From Streptococcus peroris ATCC 700780 (GTDB taxonomy: Bacteria > Bacillota > Bacilli > Lactobacillales > Streptococcaceae), in the NCBI RefSeq assembly GCF_000187585.1, contig NZ_GL732463.1, forward strand, positions 833,086 to 890,574: 57,489 nucleotides of DNA, read 5' to 3'. Shown piece after piece: positions 1-9,007 of the stretch. A program made the position numbers and the translations under genes. A model generated the notes under the pieces. That model did no database searches. It was given only the letters and a program-made list of their open reading frames with translations, and was not told the origin of the DNA. The first letter of the stretch is position 1. Each line of letters begins with the position of its first letter.

Positions 1-46
1 GAGCAATCCTTCTCCATCTCACTTCAATCAACAGTATATCTTATTA

Positions 47-1765
47 TTATTGAAATTGTTCTTGAACGAATGCAAGAGCACCTTTACCATCACGAGTCAA
101 CTTGATGTATTGAGCTCCTTCAGTCTTAGCCAATTTAATTCCAAGTTTATCTGTTTCAGCCTTCATATCTTCATAGTTTGAAGCTACTTGAGGAGCAAGG
201 ATAACAAGGTCAAATTCTGGCAACATTTCACGGTGAGCACCGTAACCACCAGCGGCAGCCTTCACAGGAACATTGTATTCTGCAGCAGCTTTGTTCAAAG
301 CATTTGCAAGAAGACCACTTGTACCACCACCTGCACAAAGTACAAGTACGTTTGTTTCTTTAGTAATTGTGTTTTGAGCACCTTCAACTCCAGCTTTTTC
401 AAGAATAGCATCAGCTTTTGCTGTGTTAAAGTTTGCAGCTACTTTTTCTTTCAATTCATCGTTAGATTTACCAGAACGTTCTTCTTCAAGAATTTGTTCA
501 TCATAAACTTTAAGGAATGGGTAGTAAATAACTACGTCTACTACAATTAGTAATGCAGCCAGAACGAATGATAAAAATTGGAAGTTAGTACCAAGAACTA
601 GACCAAGTGGGGCTGGAGTTGTCCATGGTAGGTTAGCAGTAAATGAGTTCATTCCAAGTGTATCAATAAAGAATTTGAAAATCCAAACGTTTGCAATTGG
701 AGCAAAGATAAATGGAATGAAGAAGATTGGGTTCAATACCAATGGAGCACCGAACAAGATTGGTTCGTTAACACCAAAGAATGTTGGAACTACAGATGCA
801 CGTCCAATTGCACGGTTACGTTTTGATTTCGTTAACCACATGAACATGAATGGAACGACAAGAGTCGCACCAGTACCACCCATAGTAACGATAAACATTT
901 GAGTACCTGAAGTAAGGATCTTATCAGCGTGCATTCCTTGTTGAATCAAGTTCAAGTTTACTTCGGCATTAGCATAAGTAATCGCTGCGATAGCTGGTTC
1001 AACGATTGATGGACCATGAATCCCTACGAACCAGAAGAAGGCGAAGGCACCAAAGATGATTGTGATTCCGAGGTAACCATCAGCAGCAGAGAATAGAGGA
1101 GCAAAGAACTTACCAATTGATTCTGCAACACTTGCACCAACAAAATGACGTGCTAATAAGTCTAACGCATATAATGAGCAGACTGATAAAGTGAATGGGA
1201 TAACGTCTTTAAAGACTTGTGAAATATTTGGTGGAACTTCGTCAGGCATACGAATTGTCACATTGTTTTTCACACAGACTTTATAAATTGCTACTGTTAC
1301 AAATGCAGCGAGGAAAGCTGAAAGCAAACCTTTTGTTCCTAAGAAACCAGTAGCAAGACCATCTTTAGAAACAGTTTCAGTTACTACTTCTTTAATAGGG
1401 TCAGCTGCCAACATCAACAAACCAACAATAGCTGCCAATAGTGTTGACATGTAGTTGATTTGATTTGTTTTTTCCATGCTACGGTTAACAGAGTCTGTTA
1501 ACGATTTAGCAGTTGTACCAGCTACCAATACTGCTAAAATCCCCATTGAATAGCTGTAAGGTTTCATAAGAAAAGCAACAGTTTCATCAGACCATTTGAA
1601 GCCCCATGAGTTTGGTACAAATGCAATCAAGATAAAGATACTTGAGAAAAGGATAACTGGCATTCCAGCGATGAAACCATCACGAATAGCACGCAAATAG
1701 ATGTTACGCGACAGTTTCTCAAAGAAAGGTTTCCCTTTCTCGATAAAAGCGATTAATTTATTCAT
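47..1765 (-). CDS. lacE: Lactose-specific PTS enzyme IICB (LacE)
   Basis: Membrane permease that imports and phosphorylates lactose, giving lactose-6-phosphate in the cytoplasm. At 572 aa it has the normal length of the fused IIC-IIB form. Residues 1 to about 430 are a multi-pass IIC domain. The C-terminal IIB domain begins near residue 465, with the phospho-cysteine in [12 protein letters not shown]. Its start overlaps the lacF stop by one base, so the two are translationally coupled. The next gene, lacG (6-phospho-beta-galactosidase), should lie left of base 1: a GGAGAAGGA-like ribosome binding site is visible at about 8-16 on the minus strand, but no coding sequence for it is inside the window. 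Confidence 0.97.
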   Translation of the reverse strand: MNKLIAFIEKGKPFFEKLSRNIYLRAIRDGFIAGMPVILFSSIFILIAFVPNSWGFKWSDETVAFLMKPYSYSMGILAVLVAGTTAKSLTDSVNRSMEKTNQINYMSTLLAAIVGLLMLAADPIKEVVTETVSKDGLATGFLGTKGLLSAFLAAFVTVAIYKVCVKNNVTIRMPDEVPPNISQVFKDVIPFTLSVCSLYALDLLARHFVGASVAESIGKFFAPLFSAADGYLGITIIFGAFAFFWFVGIHGPSIVEPAIAAITYANAEVNLNLIQQGMHADKILTSGTQMFIVTMGGTGATLVVPFMFMWLTKSKRNRAIGRASVVPTFFGVNEPILFGAPLVLNPIFFIPFIFAPIANVWIFKFFIDTLGMNSFTANLPWTTPAPLGLVLGTNFQFLSFVLAALLIVVDVVIYYPFLKVYDEQILEEERSGKSNDELKEKVAANFNTAKADAILEKAGVEGAQNTITKETNVLVLCAGGGTSGLLANALNKAAAEYNVPVKAAAGGYGAHREMLPEFDLVILAPQVASNYEDMKAETDKLGIKLAKTEGAQYIKLTRDGKGALAFVQEQFQ

Positions 1766-2082
1766 TATTTAACTCCCCGTTTGTAAAGTTCGATTAAGTG
1801 ATGCATTAAATCTTTTAGCAAGATTGTTGTCATCAAGTGGTCTTGCCCATGTATCATAGTGATACTATAAGCAATATCCTCACCCGCAGCTTCCTTAGTC
1901 AATAGACTTGTTTGAGCATGGTGGGCATCTGCAATGCAACCATTAGCTTCTTCGACCAAAGCATCCGCTTTATCAAAATCACCATTTTCAGCTGCTTTAA
2001 GAGCTTCTAGTAACTTTGATCTAGCATCACCAGCGTAGGCAACGATTTCGAAACCTAGCAACGCAACTTCTTCTCTATTCAT
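1765..2082 (-). CDS. lacF: Lactose-specific PTS enzyme IIA (LacF)
   Basis: Cytoplasmic phosphocarrier of the lactose PTS; it passes phosphate from HPr to the IIB domain of LacE. The 105-aa length is typical. The helical IIA-Lac fold is recognisable, with the active histidine in the [13 protein letters not shown] segment and acidic residues (GQD) that bind metal in the family's trimer. A good ribosome binding site (AAGGAGGTC) precedes the ATG. It lies 27 bp after lacT and is coupled to lacE, placing it in the lacTFE(G) transcript controlled by LacT antitermination. Confidence 0.97.
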   Translation of the reverse strand: MNREEVALLGFEIVAYAGDARSKLLEALKAAENGDFDKADALVEEANGCIADAHHAQTSLLTKEAAGEDIAYSITMIHGQDHLMTTILLKDLMHHLIELYKRGVK

Positions 2083-2109
2083 AATAGAGACCTCCTTATA
2101 AAAAAATTT

Positions 2110-2943
2110 TTAAAGCAATCTTTGAATATGTAAGACTATGTAGACCCGTTCACTTCTATGAAGAGCTACACCAGTCTCACTTGCAATTATCCGATAAATT
2201 TTATCACCTATCTCATAGGCTAACGGATAAACTGTTTCAATATACTCTTCCATGTCGAGCAAGGAAGTATTATCGCTTCTCGATTGATCAAGGTATTCTA
2301 AAAAGTAATTTAGGTGAACCATAAAGCGATCAAATAAAGGAGCATTTTCCTTTGTTCTCAAGATATTATGGGTTTTTAATTCGCGCTTAATATGCTCAAT
2401 GATTTGTTTTGACTGATCAATTTGTAAATTTACAACTTGATTATCTCCACCTTTTGCATTGATAAAATGTAGCGCTATTCTTTCAGTCTCGTTATCTGGA
2501 AAACTATCCAATAACCTTTCCTTAAATAGCCCAAGTGCATATGCCGCCATTTCAAATTCTAATGGGTAATCCGCAGAAATATCAGGAAGTTTACTGTCTT
2601 CGTAAATTCCTTTGTGAATAGCTTGATAAGCACTATAGATATGGTCGGTTAAAGTTACATATAAATATTCTTGAAAAGGATACTGATATTTAGATATCAA
2701 AGTATTGATAACGTCATATGTTACAGTTATAAAATCAAGAGGAACATCTTGCAATAAGGTTAGAAAATTTTTCTTAGATTCTTCAGTATTCAACCTAAAA
2801 ATCTTTTCAATCTTACTTTGAATAATGATATCACCCTTTTTCTTTTGAAAAGCAATACCACTTCCAGTTATCATTACTTCCTCATGATTTTCATTTTTCG
2901 CTAAAGCAACATTATTATTGATGACGTTAACAATGCGAAACAT
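2110..2943 (-). CDS. lacT: Transcriptional antiterminator of the lac operon, BglG family (LacT)
   Basis: RNA-binding antiterminator that binds a RAT hairpin in the leader so transcription continues into lacTFE. From the chosen start the protein is 277 aa. It has an N-terminal CAT RNA-binding domain (MFRIVNVINNNVALAKNE, about residues 1-56) followed by two PTS regulation domains with conserved histidines (for example TDHIYSA and LHFINAKGG). The open frame extends upstream to 3024, but that part would be encoded inside the leader terminator; the ATG at 2943 follows GGAAAGG and begins the conserved domain, so I use it. LacE and HPr are expected to control it by phosphorylating the PRDs (family knowledge). 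Confidence 0.95.
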   Translation of the reverse strand: MFRIVNVINNNVALAKNENHEEVMITGSGIAFQKKKGDIIIQSKIEKIFRLNTEESKKNFLTLLQDVPLDFITVTYDVINTLISKYQYPFQEYLYVTLTDHIYSAYQAIHKGIYEDSKLPDISADYPLEFEMAAYALGLFKERLLDSFPDNETERIALHFINAKGGDNQVVNLQIDQSKQIIEHIKRELKTHNILRTKENAPLFDRFMVHLNYFLEYLDQSRSDNTSLLDMEEYIETVYPLAYEIGDKIYRIIASETGVALHRSERVYIVLHIQRLL

Positions 2944-2987
2944 CCAAAACCAACCTTTCCATAGTGCATATCCATATAATAAACTAG

Positions 2988-3057
2988 ACAAAAGAAAAGA
3001 GACCACAAATGATCGTAAAATCAACCTACGGAAGTTACTTCTCTCACTTGCAGTCTC
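2988..3057 (-). terminator. Leader terminator controlled by LacT
   Basis: On the minus strand GAGACTGCAAGTGA (3057-3044) can pair over 14 bp, allowing G-U pairs, with TCATTTGTGGTCTC (3012-2999). A T-rich tail TTTTCTTTT follows. Its left arm overlaps the 3' part of the RAT sequence, so RAT folding and terminator folding exclude each other. It sits 45-110 bp before the lacT ATG. This is the classic BglG-type arrangement. Confidence 0.85.
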
Positions 3058-3082
3058 GCCTAATATTACTCAGTAACGATCC
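3048..3082 (-). promoter_or_regulatory. Ribonucleic antiterminator (RAT) site for LacT
   Basis: Read on the minus strand, GGATCGTTACTG then about 10 nt and AGGCGAGACTGC resembles the conserved RAT of BglG/LicT/LacT systems (GGATTGTTACTG ... GGCA(G)GCAAAACC). It overlaps the left arm of the terminator just downstream. The position between the promoter and lacT fits LacT autoregulation. Confidence 0.8.
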
Positions 3083-3104
3083 ACCTTATTCAATCTATAA
3101 GAAG

Positions 3105-3141
3105 AGTATAACACTTTTTTCATCATTTGTAAACCCTTTCT
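3105..3141 (-). promoter_or_regulatory. Promoter of lacTFE with overlapping cre-like site
   Basis: Minus-strand -35 TTTACA (3133-3128), exact 17-bp spacer and -10 TATACT (3110-3105). The predicted start, near 3098, gives a leader of about 155 nt carrying the RAT and terminator. A cre-like sequence TGTAAACCCTTTCT (3128-3141, plus strand) overlaps the -35; it departs from the CcpA consensus in the central CG, so CcpA binding is uncertain. This shows lacTFE can be transcribed separately from lacABCD. Confidence 0.75.
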
Positions 3142-3216
3142 TAAACTTTTTATACATTAAATAAAAGAATTTTCCAGGGACAGAATGGTGAAGGATATTT
3201 TTCTATAAAAACCAGT

Positions 3217-3251
3217 AAAGTCATGAATAAATTGACTAAATTCATGACTTT
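3217..3251 (-). terminator. Hairpin after lacD, probable weak terminator
   Basis: An 11-bp perfect inverted repeat AAAGTCATGAA / TTCATGACTTT with a 13-nt spacer lies about 80-110 bp beyond the lacD stop. On the minus strand it is followed by ACTGGTTTTTAT, so the T-tract is offset. It probably ends or attenuates lacABCD transcripts before the lacT promoter. The rest of 3142-3328 is AT-rich and shows no gene. Confidence 0.5.
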
Positions 3252-3328
3252 AAAACCGACTAAATGTAAAGATTAACTAAAGTTTAGCAAATTTTGATTT
3301 CAATTCTATTAGATTATAGAATAAATCA

Positions 3329-4309
3329 TTAAACTCTTTCTTTCCAAGAAGTTGCAGTTGTTTGAAGAACCTTGTTCAATTCATCAATGTTTTGGAATCC
3401 AGTAGTACGCAACCATTCACGAGCTGCTGCTTCACCTTCTTTGATATAAGGTTCAACAGAACCTGCCCAAGTAGCACGTCCACAAAGTACTCCGTTGAAA
3501 CGAGCACCTGAATCGTGTGCAAATTGCAATGTTTCTTGGAACAATTTAGCAGATACACCAGCACTCAAGTAGATGTATGGCAAGTTAGTTGCTTCGTCTT
3601 GAGCTTTGAAGAATGCTGCTGCTTCTTCACGGCTGTAAACAACTTCTCCATCACCAAATCCTTCAACATATTTCACGTTTACTGGAACTTCAACTTTCAA
3701 TACATCAATGTTGAAACGTGGATCAGAGAATACTTTCATAGCTTCGATAACTTTACGAGGTTTTACTTTCGCATATTCTACAGAACCAGCATCTGCAATT
3801 TTTTCATCGTAAGCCAAAATTTCCAAGAAGAAAGGAATATCTTCAGCAACACATTCAGAACCAACACGTTCGATGTATGCTTGTTTTTGTTGGTTCAACT
3901 CATCTGAACTATCTACATCATAGTAAAGCAAGAATTTAACTGCATCAGCACCTTGTTCTTTGATACGTTTTGCAGACCAAACATCCAAGCAGTCAGGCAA
4001 ACGTTTTGTGCTTGAAGTATCATATCCTGTTTTTTCATAAGCAAGGAGAAGACCAGCTTCTTTATCCAAAGCTTTAGTTGCAGGAAGTCCGTATTCAGGG
4101 TCAAGAAGCATAGATGAAGCATATTTTGTCAATTCATCAGCTACCAAGACTTTCAATTCTTCCATTTGTGCAACTGTTGGTGCTTCATCTTGGTATTGAG
4201 CCATCAAACGTTTCAAAGCTCCACGTTGGTCAAAAGCAAGAGCTGAAATAATACCATTTTTGTCAGAAAGTTTTTCTAAATATGCACGTTTTTGTGTTGA
4301 TAAAACCAT
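3329..4309 (-). CDS. lacD: Tagatose 1,6-diphosphate aldolase (LacD)
   Basis: Cleaves tagatose 1,6-bisphosphate to dihydroxyacetone phosphate and glyceraldehyde 3-phosphate, the last step of the tagatose-6-phosphate pathway. The 326-aa length and sequence match the LacD class I aldolase family, with the Schiff-base lysine expected in the [11 protein letters not shown] segment (about residue 205). Starts 1 bp after lacC ends, so expression is coupled. Some streptococci (S. pyogenes LacD.1) have a LacD copy used as a regulator; here the intact catabolic cluster argues for the metabolic role. Confidence 0.96.
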   Translation of the reverse strand: MVLSTQKRAYLEKLSDKNGIISALAFDQRGALKRLMAQYQDEAPTVAQMEELKVLVADELTKYASSMLLDPEYGLPATKALDKEAGLLLAYEKTGYDTSSTKRLPDCLDVWSAKRIKEQGADAVKFLLYYDVDSSDELNQQKQAYIERVGSECVAEDIPFFLEILAYDEKIADAGSVEYAKVKPRKVIEAMKVFSDPRFNIDVLKVEVPVNVKYVEGFGDGEVVYSREEAAAFFKAQDEATNLPYIYLSAGVSAKLFQETLQFAHDSGARFNGVLCGRATWAGSVEPYIKEGEAAAREWLRTTGFQNIDELNKVLQTTATSWKERV

Positions 4310-4310
4310 T

Positions 4311-5240
4311 TTATACCTCTTTTACTGTTAATTGATTAAATAGTGTTTGATAATTGGACATGTTTACATGACCAGTCATTTTTTCTTGAGCATTTAGCAT
4401 TCCAAGAACATTAGCTTTTTTAAGCAAATCTTGGTCAGATTCTTTGTGGAACAAACCTGAAGAAATCCCTGCAACTGTAGAATCTCCTGACCCAACAGGA
4501 TTAACCACTTGAATTTTTGGAATATCTACTTTATAGAAAGTATCTCCATGTTTTGCAAAGGCTCCATTCGCACCTAACGATACGATAATCCATTCAATTC
4601 CTTCAAATAAAGGTTCTTGAAGAACTGCCTTTAACTCTTCCAAATCTTCAGAAATCTCTCTTCCAAGGAGTTGAGATAACTCTTCATTATTTGGTTTGAT
4701 GACTGTTGGCTTGTGATCTGATTCCAAAACTGCTTGAAGTGCAGCACCTGAGCAGTCGAGAACTACCGGTTTACCTGCTTGATTCGCTAGATGAACAAGA
4801 TTAGCATAATAATCTACTGGAAGACCAGCTGGTAGACTTCCTGAAATTGCAACAACATCAACAAGGTTCAACAATTCTTTAAAATGTCCAAGGAAACCTT
4901 GACCTTCTTTTTCTTGAATTTTTGGACCTTTTTCAAGGATTTCTGTTTGATTGTCTCCGTGGAGAATAGCAATACAGTTTCTCGTTTCACCAGCAATTGT
5001 ATAGAAATGTTTTTTGACATCTCCACCAATATTTTCTAGCAAATATTCTCCGAGTTTACCACCAACTAGACCAGTTGCGGCAACAGGATCACCAAATTCT
5101 GATAAAACGCGTGTTACATTGAGTCCTTTACCACCAGCGGTTTTCGTAACATCAACAACACGATTGACTGTATCAATTTTCAACTCATCCAAAGGATATG
5201 AAATGTCAATGGATGGGTTCATTGTGACTGTTAAAATCAT
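4311..5240 (-). CDS. lacC: Tagatose-6-phosphate kinase (LacC)
   Basis: Phosphorylates tagatose 6-phosphate to the 1,6-bisphosphate using ATP. The 309-aa protein is a PfkB-family kinase: N-terminal MNPSIDISY, the [11 protein letters not shown] glycine/lysine motif near residue 37, and the C-terminal PfkB signature [13 protein letters not shown] with its catalytic aspartate (GSGD, about residue 253). It sits between lacB (10 bp gap) and lacD (1 bp gap) in the lacABCD operon. FruK is the nearest alternative, but the context makes LacC clear. Confidence 0.96.
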   Translation of the reverse strand: MILTVTMNPSIDISYPLDELKIDTVNRVVDVTKTAGGKGLNVTRVLSEFGDPVAATGLVGGKLGEYLLENIGGDVKKHFYTIAGETRNCIAILHGDNQTEILEKGPKIQEKEGQGFLGHFKELLNLVDVVAISGSLPAGLPVDYYANLVHLANQAGKPVVLDCSGAALQAVLESDHKPTVIKPNNEELSQLLGREISEDLEELKAVLQEPLFEGIEWIIVSLGANGAFAKHGDTFYKVDIPKIQVVNPVGSGDSTVAGISSGLFHKESDQDLLKKANVLGMLNAQEKMTGHVNMSNYQTLFNQLTVKEV

Positions 5241-5250
5241 AGGTCACCTC

Positions 5251-5766
5251 TTAGTCGTGATATTCACCGCGATCCCATTTTTCAAGGAATTCTGTAAAGA
5301 AGTTAGCATCTGTTTGATGAGCATTATGAGTTTCAACATGCTCGATTTTAGCAATCAATTTTTTGTTTTCTTCAGTTGGTTTGTATTCTGCGTGGATGAA
5401 AGCTTCAATAATATCGCACATCAACAATTCACCAGTGATTTTACCACCGAAACCAATAACGTTTGCATTCAATTGTTCTTTCGCATAAAGAGCTGTAGTC
5501 ATATCACGTACCAAAGCTGAACGGATACCAGGAACTTTATTAACAGCGTTATTGATACCAACACCAGTACCACAGATACAAACACCAAGATCAGCTTGTC
5601 CGCTTGTTACAGCTTCCCCAACTTTTTTACCAAAGATTGGGTAGTGAGTACGTGTATGGTCGTAAGTACCGAAGTCGATAACTTCATAACCTTTTGATTT
5701 CAAAAATTCTGAAACCGCCATTTTTTCATCTGTTACAATATGGTCACATCCGATTGCAATTCTCAT
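5251..5766 (-). CDS. lacB: Galactose-6-phosphate isomerase subunit LacB
   Basis: One of two subunits of the heteromeric isomerase that converts galactose 6-phosphate to tagatose 6-phosphate. The 171-aa length is normal for LacB. It belongs to the RpiB/LacAB fold: N-terminal MRIAIGCDH, and [23 protein letters not shown], which carries the catalytic cysteine equivalent of RpiB (about residue 66). Preceded by GGAAGGTAACAG as ribosome binding site. It lies 31 bp after lacA. Confidence 0.96.
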   Translation of the reverse strand: MRIAIGCDHIVTDEKMAVSEFLKSKGYEVIDFGTYDHTRTHYPIFGKKVGEAVTSGQADLGVCICGTGVGINNAVNKVPGIRSALVRDMTTALYAKEQLNANVIGFGGKITGELLMCDIIEAFIHAEYKPTEENKKLIAKIEHVETHNAHQTDANFFTEFLEKWDRGEYHD

Positions 5767-5797
5767 TTTTCTGTTACCTTCCTTTTTAATACTCTAA

Positions 5798-6223
5798 TTA
5801 ACACATTTTGTTCAACATATCAACACGGATTTGGTGACGACCACCATCGTATTTACCGTTAACAAATCCTTTAGCAATATTTTTAGCCAATTCATCACCA
5901 ACGATTTCAGCACCCATAGTAATCATGCGTGAGTTATTGTGTCCACGAGTCATATAAGCTGAACGTTCGTCAGAAACTTCCGCTGCAACCATTCCTTTAA
6001 GTTTAGTAGCTACCATAAATGGACCAGCACCATAGGCATCAATAACAATACCAAGATTTTGTTCTTCTTTGTTTACTTCTGCAGCAACAGCAAGAGTCAC
6101 ATCAACAAAGTCTTGACCTTCAGCTGTTACATCCACAACGTGGAAGTTTTCTTTTTCCAAGAAGTCTTTTACAACTTCTTTCAATCTTAAACCTGCAGCA
6201 TCTGCACCGATAACAATAGACAT
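5798..6223 (-). CDS. lacA: Galactose-6-phosphate isomerase subunit LacA
   Basis: Partner subunit of LacB in galactose-6-phosphate isomerase. It is 141 aa, the usual LacA length, with [18 protein letters not shown] at the N-terminus. The position of the RpiB/LacB catalytic cysteine is occupied by a non-cysteine region ([15 protein letters not shown]), as expected for LacA subunits. First gene of lacABCD, with a strong AAAAGGAG ribosome binding site and its own promoter about 200 bp upstream flanked by LacR-type operators. Confidence 0.96.
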   Translation of the reverse strand: MSIVIGADAAGLRLKEVVKDFLEKENFHVVDVTAEGQDFVDVTLAVAAEVNKEEQNLGIVIDAYGAGPFMVATKLKGMVAAEVSDERSAYMTRGHNNSRMITMGAEIVGDELAKNIAKGFVNGKYDGGRHQIRVDMLNKMC

Positions 6224-6252
6224 ATTGTATACTCCTTTTTATATAATAGACC

Positions 6253-6305
6253 AGTAACAATTGCTTGGTGCTGGATATCAAAATCACCTTAACCAAGTAG
6301 TTACT
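6253..6305 (-). promoter_or_regulatory. Structured hairpin in the lacA leader
   Basis: Within the roughly 195-nt leader, two nested inverted repeats occur: AGTAAC (6253-6258) with GTTACT (6300-6305), and CTTGGT (6264-6269) with ACCAAG (6292-6297), separated by short internal loops. There is no T-tract after it, so it is not an obvious terminator. It may affect mRNA stability or translation; function unknown. Confidence 0.45.
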
Positions 6306-6393
6306 AGTAGTTTTGTTGACTGTTTAATGTAAGAATGAACTTTTCATTCACCCTTAATAACTTCTCCTTAGAGAAAGTTAAAGAATTATTTGT

Positions 6394-6403
6394 AAAACAA
6401 ACA
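6394..6403 (-). promoter_or_regulatory. Putative LacR operator, downstream of lacA transcription start
   Basis: The minus strand reads TGTTTGTTTT, an exact match to the TGTTTNWTTT operator pattern known for LacR (DeoR family) in lactic acid bacteria. It would fall about +15 to +25 from the predicted start. The lacR gene itself is not in this window. Confidence 0.5.
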
Positions 6404-6424
6404 CAAATTTTTCTTTATAAACAT

Positions 6425-6453
6425 AATATACTACTATTGTTTAAAAAAGTCAA
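6425..6453 (-). promoter_or_regulatory. Promoter of lacABCD
   Basis: Minus-strand -35 TTGACT (6453-6448), 17-bp spacer, -10 TATATT (6430-6425). The predicted start near 6418 gives a leader of about 195 nt before lacA. Confidence 0.7.
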
Positions 6454-6460
6454 CATTTTA

Positions 6461-6480
6461 TGTTTGTTTTTGTTTATTTT
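6461..6480 (+). promoter_or_regulatory. Tandem LacR-type operators upstream of the lacA promoter
   Basis: Two adjacent 10-mers, TGTTTGTTTT (6461-6470) and TGTTTATTTT (6471-6480), each match TGTTTNWTTT. They lie just upstream of the -35 and abut the lacX stop codon. With the downstream copy at 6394 they bracket the promoter, suggesting looping or cooperative repression by LacR. Confidence 0.55.
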
Positions 6481-6481
6481 T

Positions 6482-7378
6482 TTATAGAATTTCAATATCA
6501 AAACCAATTTGATCATCTTGACCTGGTTTTAAAATACGAACATCCTTTTTATCCTCTAAGTGGTCACCTTCTTCCAAAGAAGTAGATAACCCTGACCATG
6601 GTTCCAATGCAATGAAAGGACCTTTATTAAGTGTTGACCAAACGATTAAGTATGAAAATTCACTAAAATCTAACTTCAATCCTTTTTCGTGCTTACGCGA
6701 TTTCAAGTATACGATTCGTGAATTTAATTTATCTAGAGTAACAGCGTCATGACTAAATAAATCATAACTCAAGTCGAGCTCTTTTTGATTATCTAACCAT
6801 GGACTTCTATCTTGAAAATCGAGTAGCCCTGTTTCAGGGAAGGAACGTGGAACTGTGCAAGATTCGACCTTGTCAAATTCTAAGTAATAATCTTCATATG
6901 CTTCGTCGGTTAGCAACGGACAGTTAAAACCTGGATGTCCTCCGATAAAGTATGGCATTTCCTTAGCAGTTTCTTTATTTGTCACATGATACTGAGTTCG
7001 AATTTTTTTACTTGTCACAGTATAAGTGATTTCAAGACGGAAATGATAAGGATAATTTTGATACATTCCTTCATCATCTTCAATCGCAAATGTCACAGAA
7101 TCATTTGTTTGACTGACTAATTCAAATTCCTTTTTGCGAACTAAACCATGACGTGGAATTTTCCCAGTTAATTCCTTTTGATCATCTGATAAATACAAGT
7201 ATTGGTCATCTCTAATGGAACCACAAATCGGGAAAAGAACAGGTGCCTGTCCACTCCAATAAGTTGGATCTCCTTGCCACAAATATTCAACTCCATCCTT
7301 GTCTTTTATGGAAGATAGTGCTCCACCAAAAGTTTGAAATTGAACAGTTAACTCATCTGATTTTATTTCAATTGTCAT
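6482..7378 (-). CDS. lacX: Aldose 1-epimerase family protein (LacX-like)
   Basis: A 298-aa galactose mutarotase-like protein with the YeaD/LacX type N-terminus (FQTFGGALSSIKDKDGVEYLWQGDP) and conserved PRHGLVRKKEFEL and GGHPGFNCPL segments that carry the fold's active histidines. It probably interconverts anomers of galactose or galactose 6-phosphate, supplying the form the PTS or LacAB needs; the substrate is inferred from context. It lies between the galactose-type PTS and lacA, just as lacX accompanies lac genes in lactococci. The start ATG follows AAAAAGGAGG. Confidence 0.85.
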   Translation of the reverse strand: MTIEIKSDELTVQFQTFGGALSSIKDKDGVEYLWQGDPTYWSGQAPVLFPICGSIRDDQYLYLSDDQKELTGKIPRHGLVRKKEFELVSQTNDSVTFAIEDDEGMYQNYPYHFRLEITYTVTSKKIRTQYHVTNKETAKEMPYFIGGHPGFNCPLLTDEAYEDYYLEFDKVESCTVPRSFPETGLLDFQDRSPWLDNQKELDLSYDLFSHDAVTLDKLNSRIVYLKSRKHEKGLKLDFSEFSYLIVWSTLNKGPFIALEPWSGLSTSLEEGDHLEDKKDVRILKPGQDDQIGFDIEIL

Positions 7379-7403
7379 GTATACCTCCTTTTTGAATATT
7401 TAG

Positions 7404-7452
7404 AAAAAACTAGGCCGCCCACTCCACCTTTCGGAAATTGACAACCTAGTTT
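7404..7452 (-). terminator. Intercistronic hairpin between EIIC and lacX
   Basis: An 8-bp inverted repeat AAACTAGG (7407-7414) / CCTAGTTT (7445-7452) encloses an inner TTTC/GAAA hairpin. On the minus strand the stem is followed by a short T-run (TTTTTTC). It probably attenuates rather than stops transcription from the PTS genes into lacX and lacA, or protects the 3' end of PTS mRNA. Confidence 0.6.
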
Positions 7453-7479
7453 ATTCAATTTACAGTTTATTGGAGTGAG

Positions 7480-8955
7480 TTATTTTGCTTTTGCTGCATA
7501 TTCTTCGTTACGTTTAATCATTTGTTTTCTGTACCATGCAAAGATACCGATATAGAAAACAAGGAAGACTACTGCACCAAGAATCGCTTTAACATCACCT
7601 GTTGTTGCATTACCAATAGTCCAACCAAGAAGTTTTTCGATTGGTCCTTCAAGTGTTGAGTGAGTAATCAATTGAGTTTGATCTACACCTGCTGGGAATG
7701 CACCTACACCTTTAGCAAGTTCTGTTGCGAATGGTGCAATAAGTGTACCTGAAAGAAGGAAGAGTGGCAATAAGAGTGTTCCGAAGATAATCATACGGAG
7801 CAATTTACCACGTGTAACTACCAAGAGAGCTGGAGTTACACCCATAGCGATGATACCTGCAAGTGGTAAAATACCATTACCTACGTGAGAAAGAAGCACA
7901 GCTTCTACCAACATGATTGGAGCAAGTACGTTTGCACAAGCCCAGATTTCAGCACGACCAGCAATGAAAGGCCAGTCAAGACCAATGTTGAATTTACGTC
8001 CTTCAAGACGTTTAGTAGCAACGTTTGTAATACCTTGTGAAAGTGGTTCTACGGCTGCGATGAACCATGAACCGATAAGTGAGAAGAGCTCCAAGCAGAC
8101 ACCTGCAGTCAAACCAAGAGACAACCAGCCTTTAACAACTAATTCCCATGACCCTGCATCTTCTGTTCCTGGAACTGGATGTGGAGTACCCATCAATCCA
8201 ATGACAATACCAAGAATGAAACCGATAAAGAATTTAGATCCCCAGAAACCGATTTTCTTGTTCAATTTTGCAGCATCAAAGTCGTATTTGTCAAGACCTG
8301 GCATAACTTTATCAAAGATCTTGTCCAAAACCATGATAACTGGGTTCATCATGTAGTTCATGTGAGTTGAAGTCATTGGTGATGAACTTGGTGCATTAAG
8401 CAAATCATCAAATGTTGGTTTCATCAAGTCAGAGTTAATAATTTTCATAACACCAACAAGAACAACTGCTGCAGTTGCGATGAAGAGTGATACTCCTTGA
8501 CTTACACCGTGGTTATCAGCATACCATTTAATCAAAAGACCTGTGATAGATAAGTGCCAAATATCAAAGATATCGACATCCAATGTATCAGTTTTCTTCA
8601 TTGCTAGCATAATAACGTTAACAATTAACATGACAAGCAAGAAGTATAGAGTCCAAGCAGAACCCCAAGTGATTGTAGCAAGTGGTGCCCAACCTACGTC
8701 AGTGATATTCAGTTGAAGTCCTGTGTTTTCAACGAATTTTTTAAGTGATTCTGAGAATGCACCATTTAACATACCGATGATAGCACCGATACCAGTAAGA
8801 GCGATGGCAAGTTTAATACCACCTTCAAGAGCTTTGGAGAATTTAACTCCGAACAATAGGGCCAAAACTGTCAAAATGATTAACATGATGATAGGGCCAC
8901 CCATAGCCAAAATTGGTTTGAAGAAATCATTGGCTAATTGAATAATGACATCCAT
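7480..8955 (-). CDS. PTS galactitol/galactose-family enzyme IIC
   Basis: A 491-aa multi-pass membrane permease of the galactitol (GatC, PTS-Gat) family. The N-terminal FFKPILAMGGPIIMLIILTVLALLFGVKFSKALEG and the conserved GLDWPFIAGRAEIWACANVLAPIM segment are typical of this IIC class. It forms a complete transporter with the separate IIB and IIA genes upstream. The setting with lacABCD implies import of galactose as galactose 6-phosphate, as established for a related transporter in S. gordonii; galactitol or tagatose is an alternative substrate. The start ATG follows GGGAGGTTC. Confidence 0.9.
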   Translation of the reverse strand: MDVIIQLANDFFKPILAMGGPIIMLIILTVLALLFGVKFSKALEGGIKLAIALTGIGAIIGMLNGAFSESLKKFVENTGLQLNITDVGWAPLATITWGSAWTLYFLLVMLIVNVIMLAMKKTDTLDVDIFDIWHLSITGLLIKWYADNHGVSQGVSLFIATAAVVLVGVMKIINSDLMKPTFDDLLNAPSSSPMTSTHMNYMMNPVIMVLDKIFDKVMPGLDKYDFDAAKLNKKIGFWGSKFFIGFILGIVIGLMGTPHPVPGTEDAGSWELVVKGWLSLGLTAGVCLELFSLIGSWFIAAVEPLSQGITNVATKRLEGRKFNIGLDWPFIAGRAEIWACANVLAPIMLVEAVLLSHVGNGILPLAGIIAMGVTPALLVVTRGKLLRMIIFGTLLLPLFLLSGTLIAPFATELAKGVGAFPAGVDQTQLITHSTLEGPIEKLLGWTIGNATTGDVKAILGAVVFLVFYIGIFAWYRKQMIKRNEEYAAKAK

Positions 8956-9007
8956 AATAGAACCTCCCTTTTTTATAGTTTTATGAATGTATACAATAAA
9001 ATAAATA

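Noticed and set aside
188..550. Plus-strand open frames opposite lacE, and similar ones opposite lacD, eno, topA, gyrA
   Set aside because: Low-complexity or Ser/Phe/Thr-rich shadows of strongly biased codons in real genes, without ribosome binding sites or homology.
2944..3024. Extended N-terminus of LacT with a hydrophobic stretch
   Set aside because: It is encoded by the leader terminator and has no ribosome binding site; the family domain starts at 2943.
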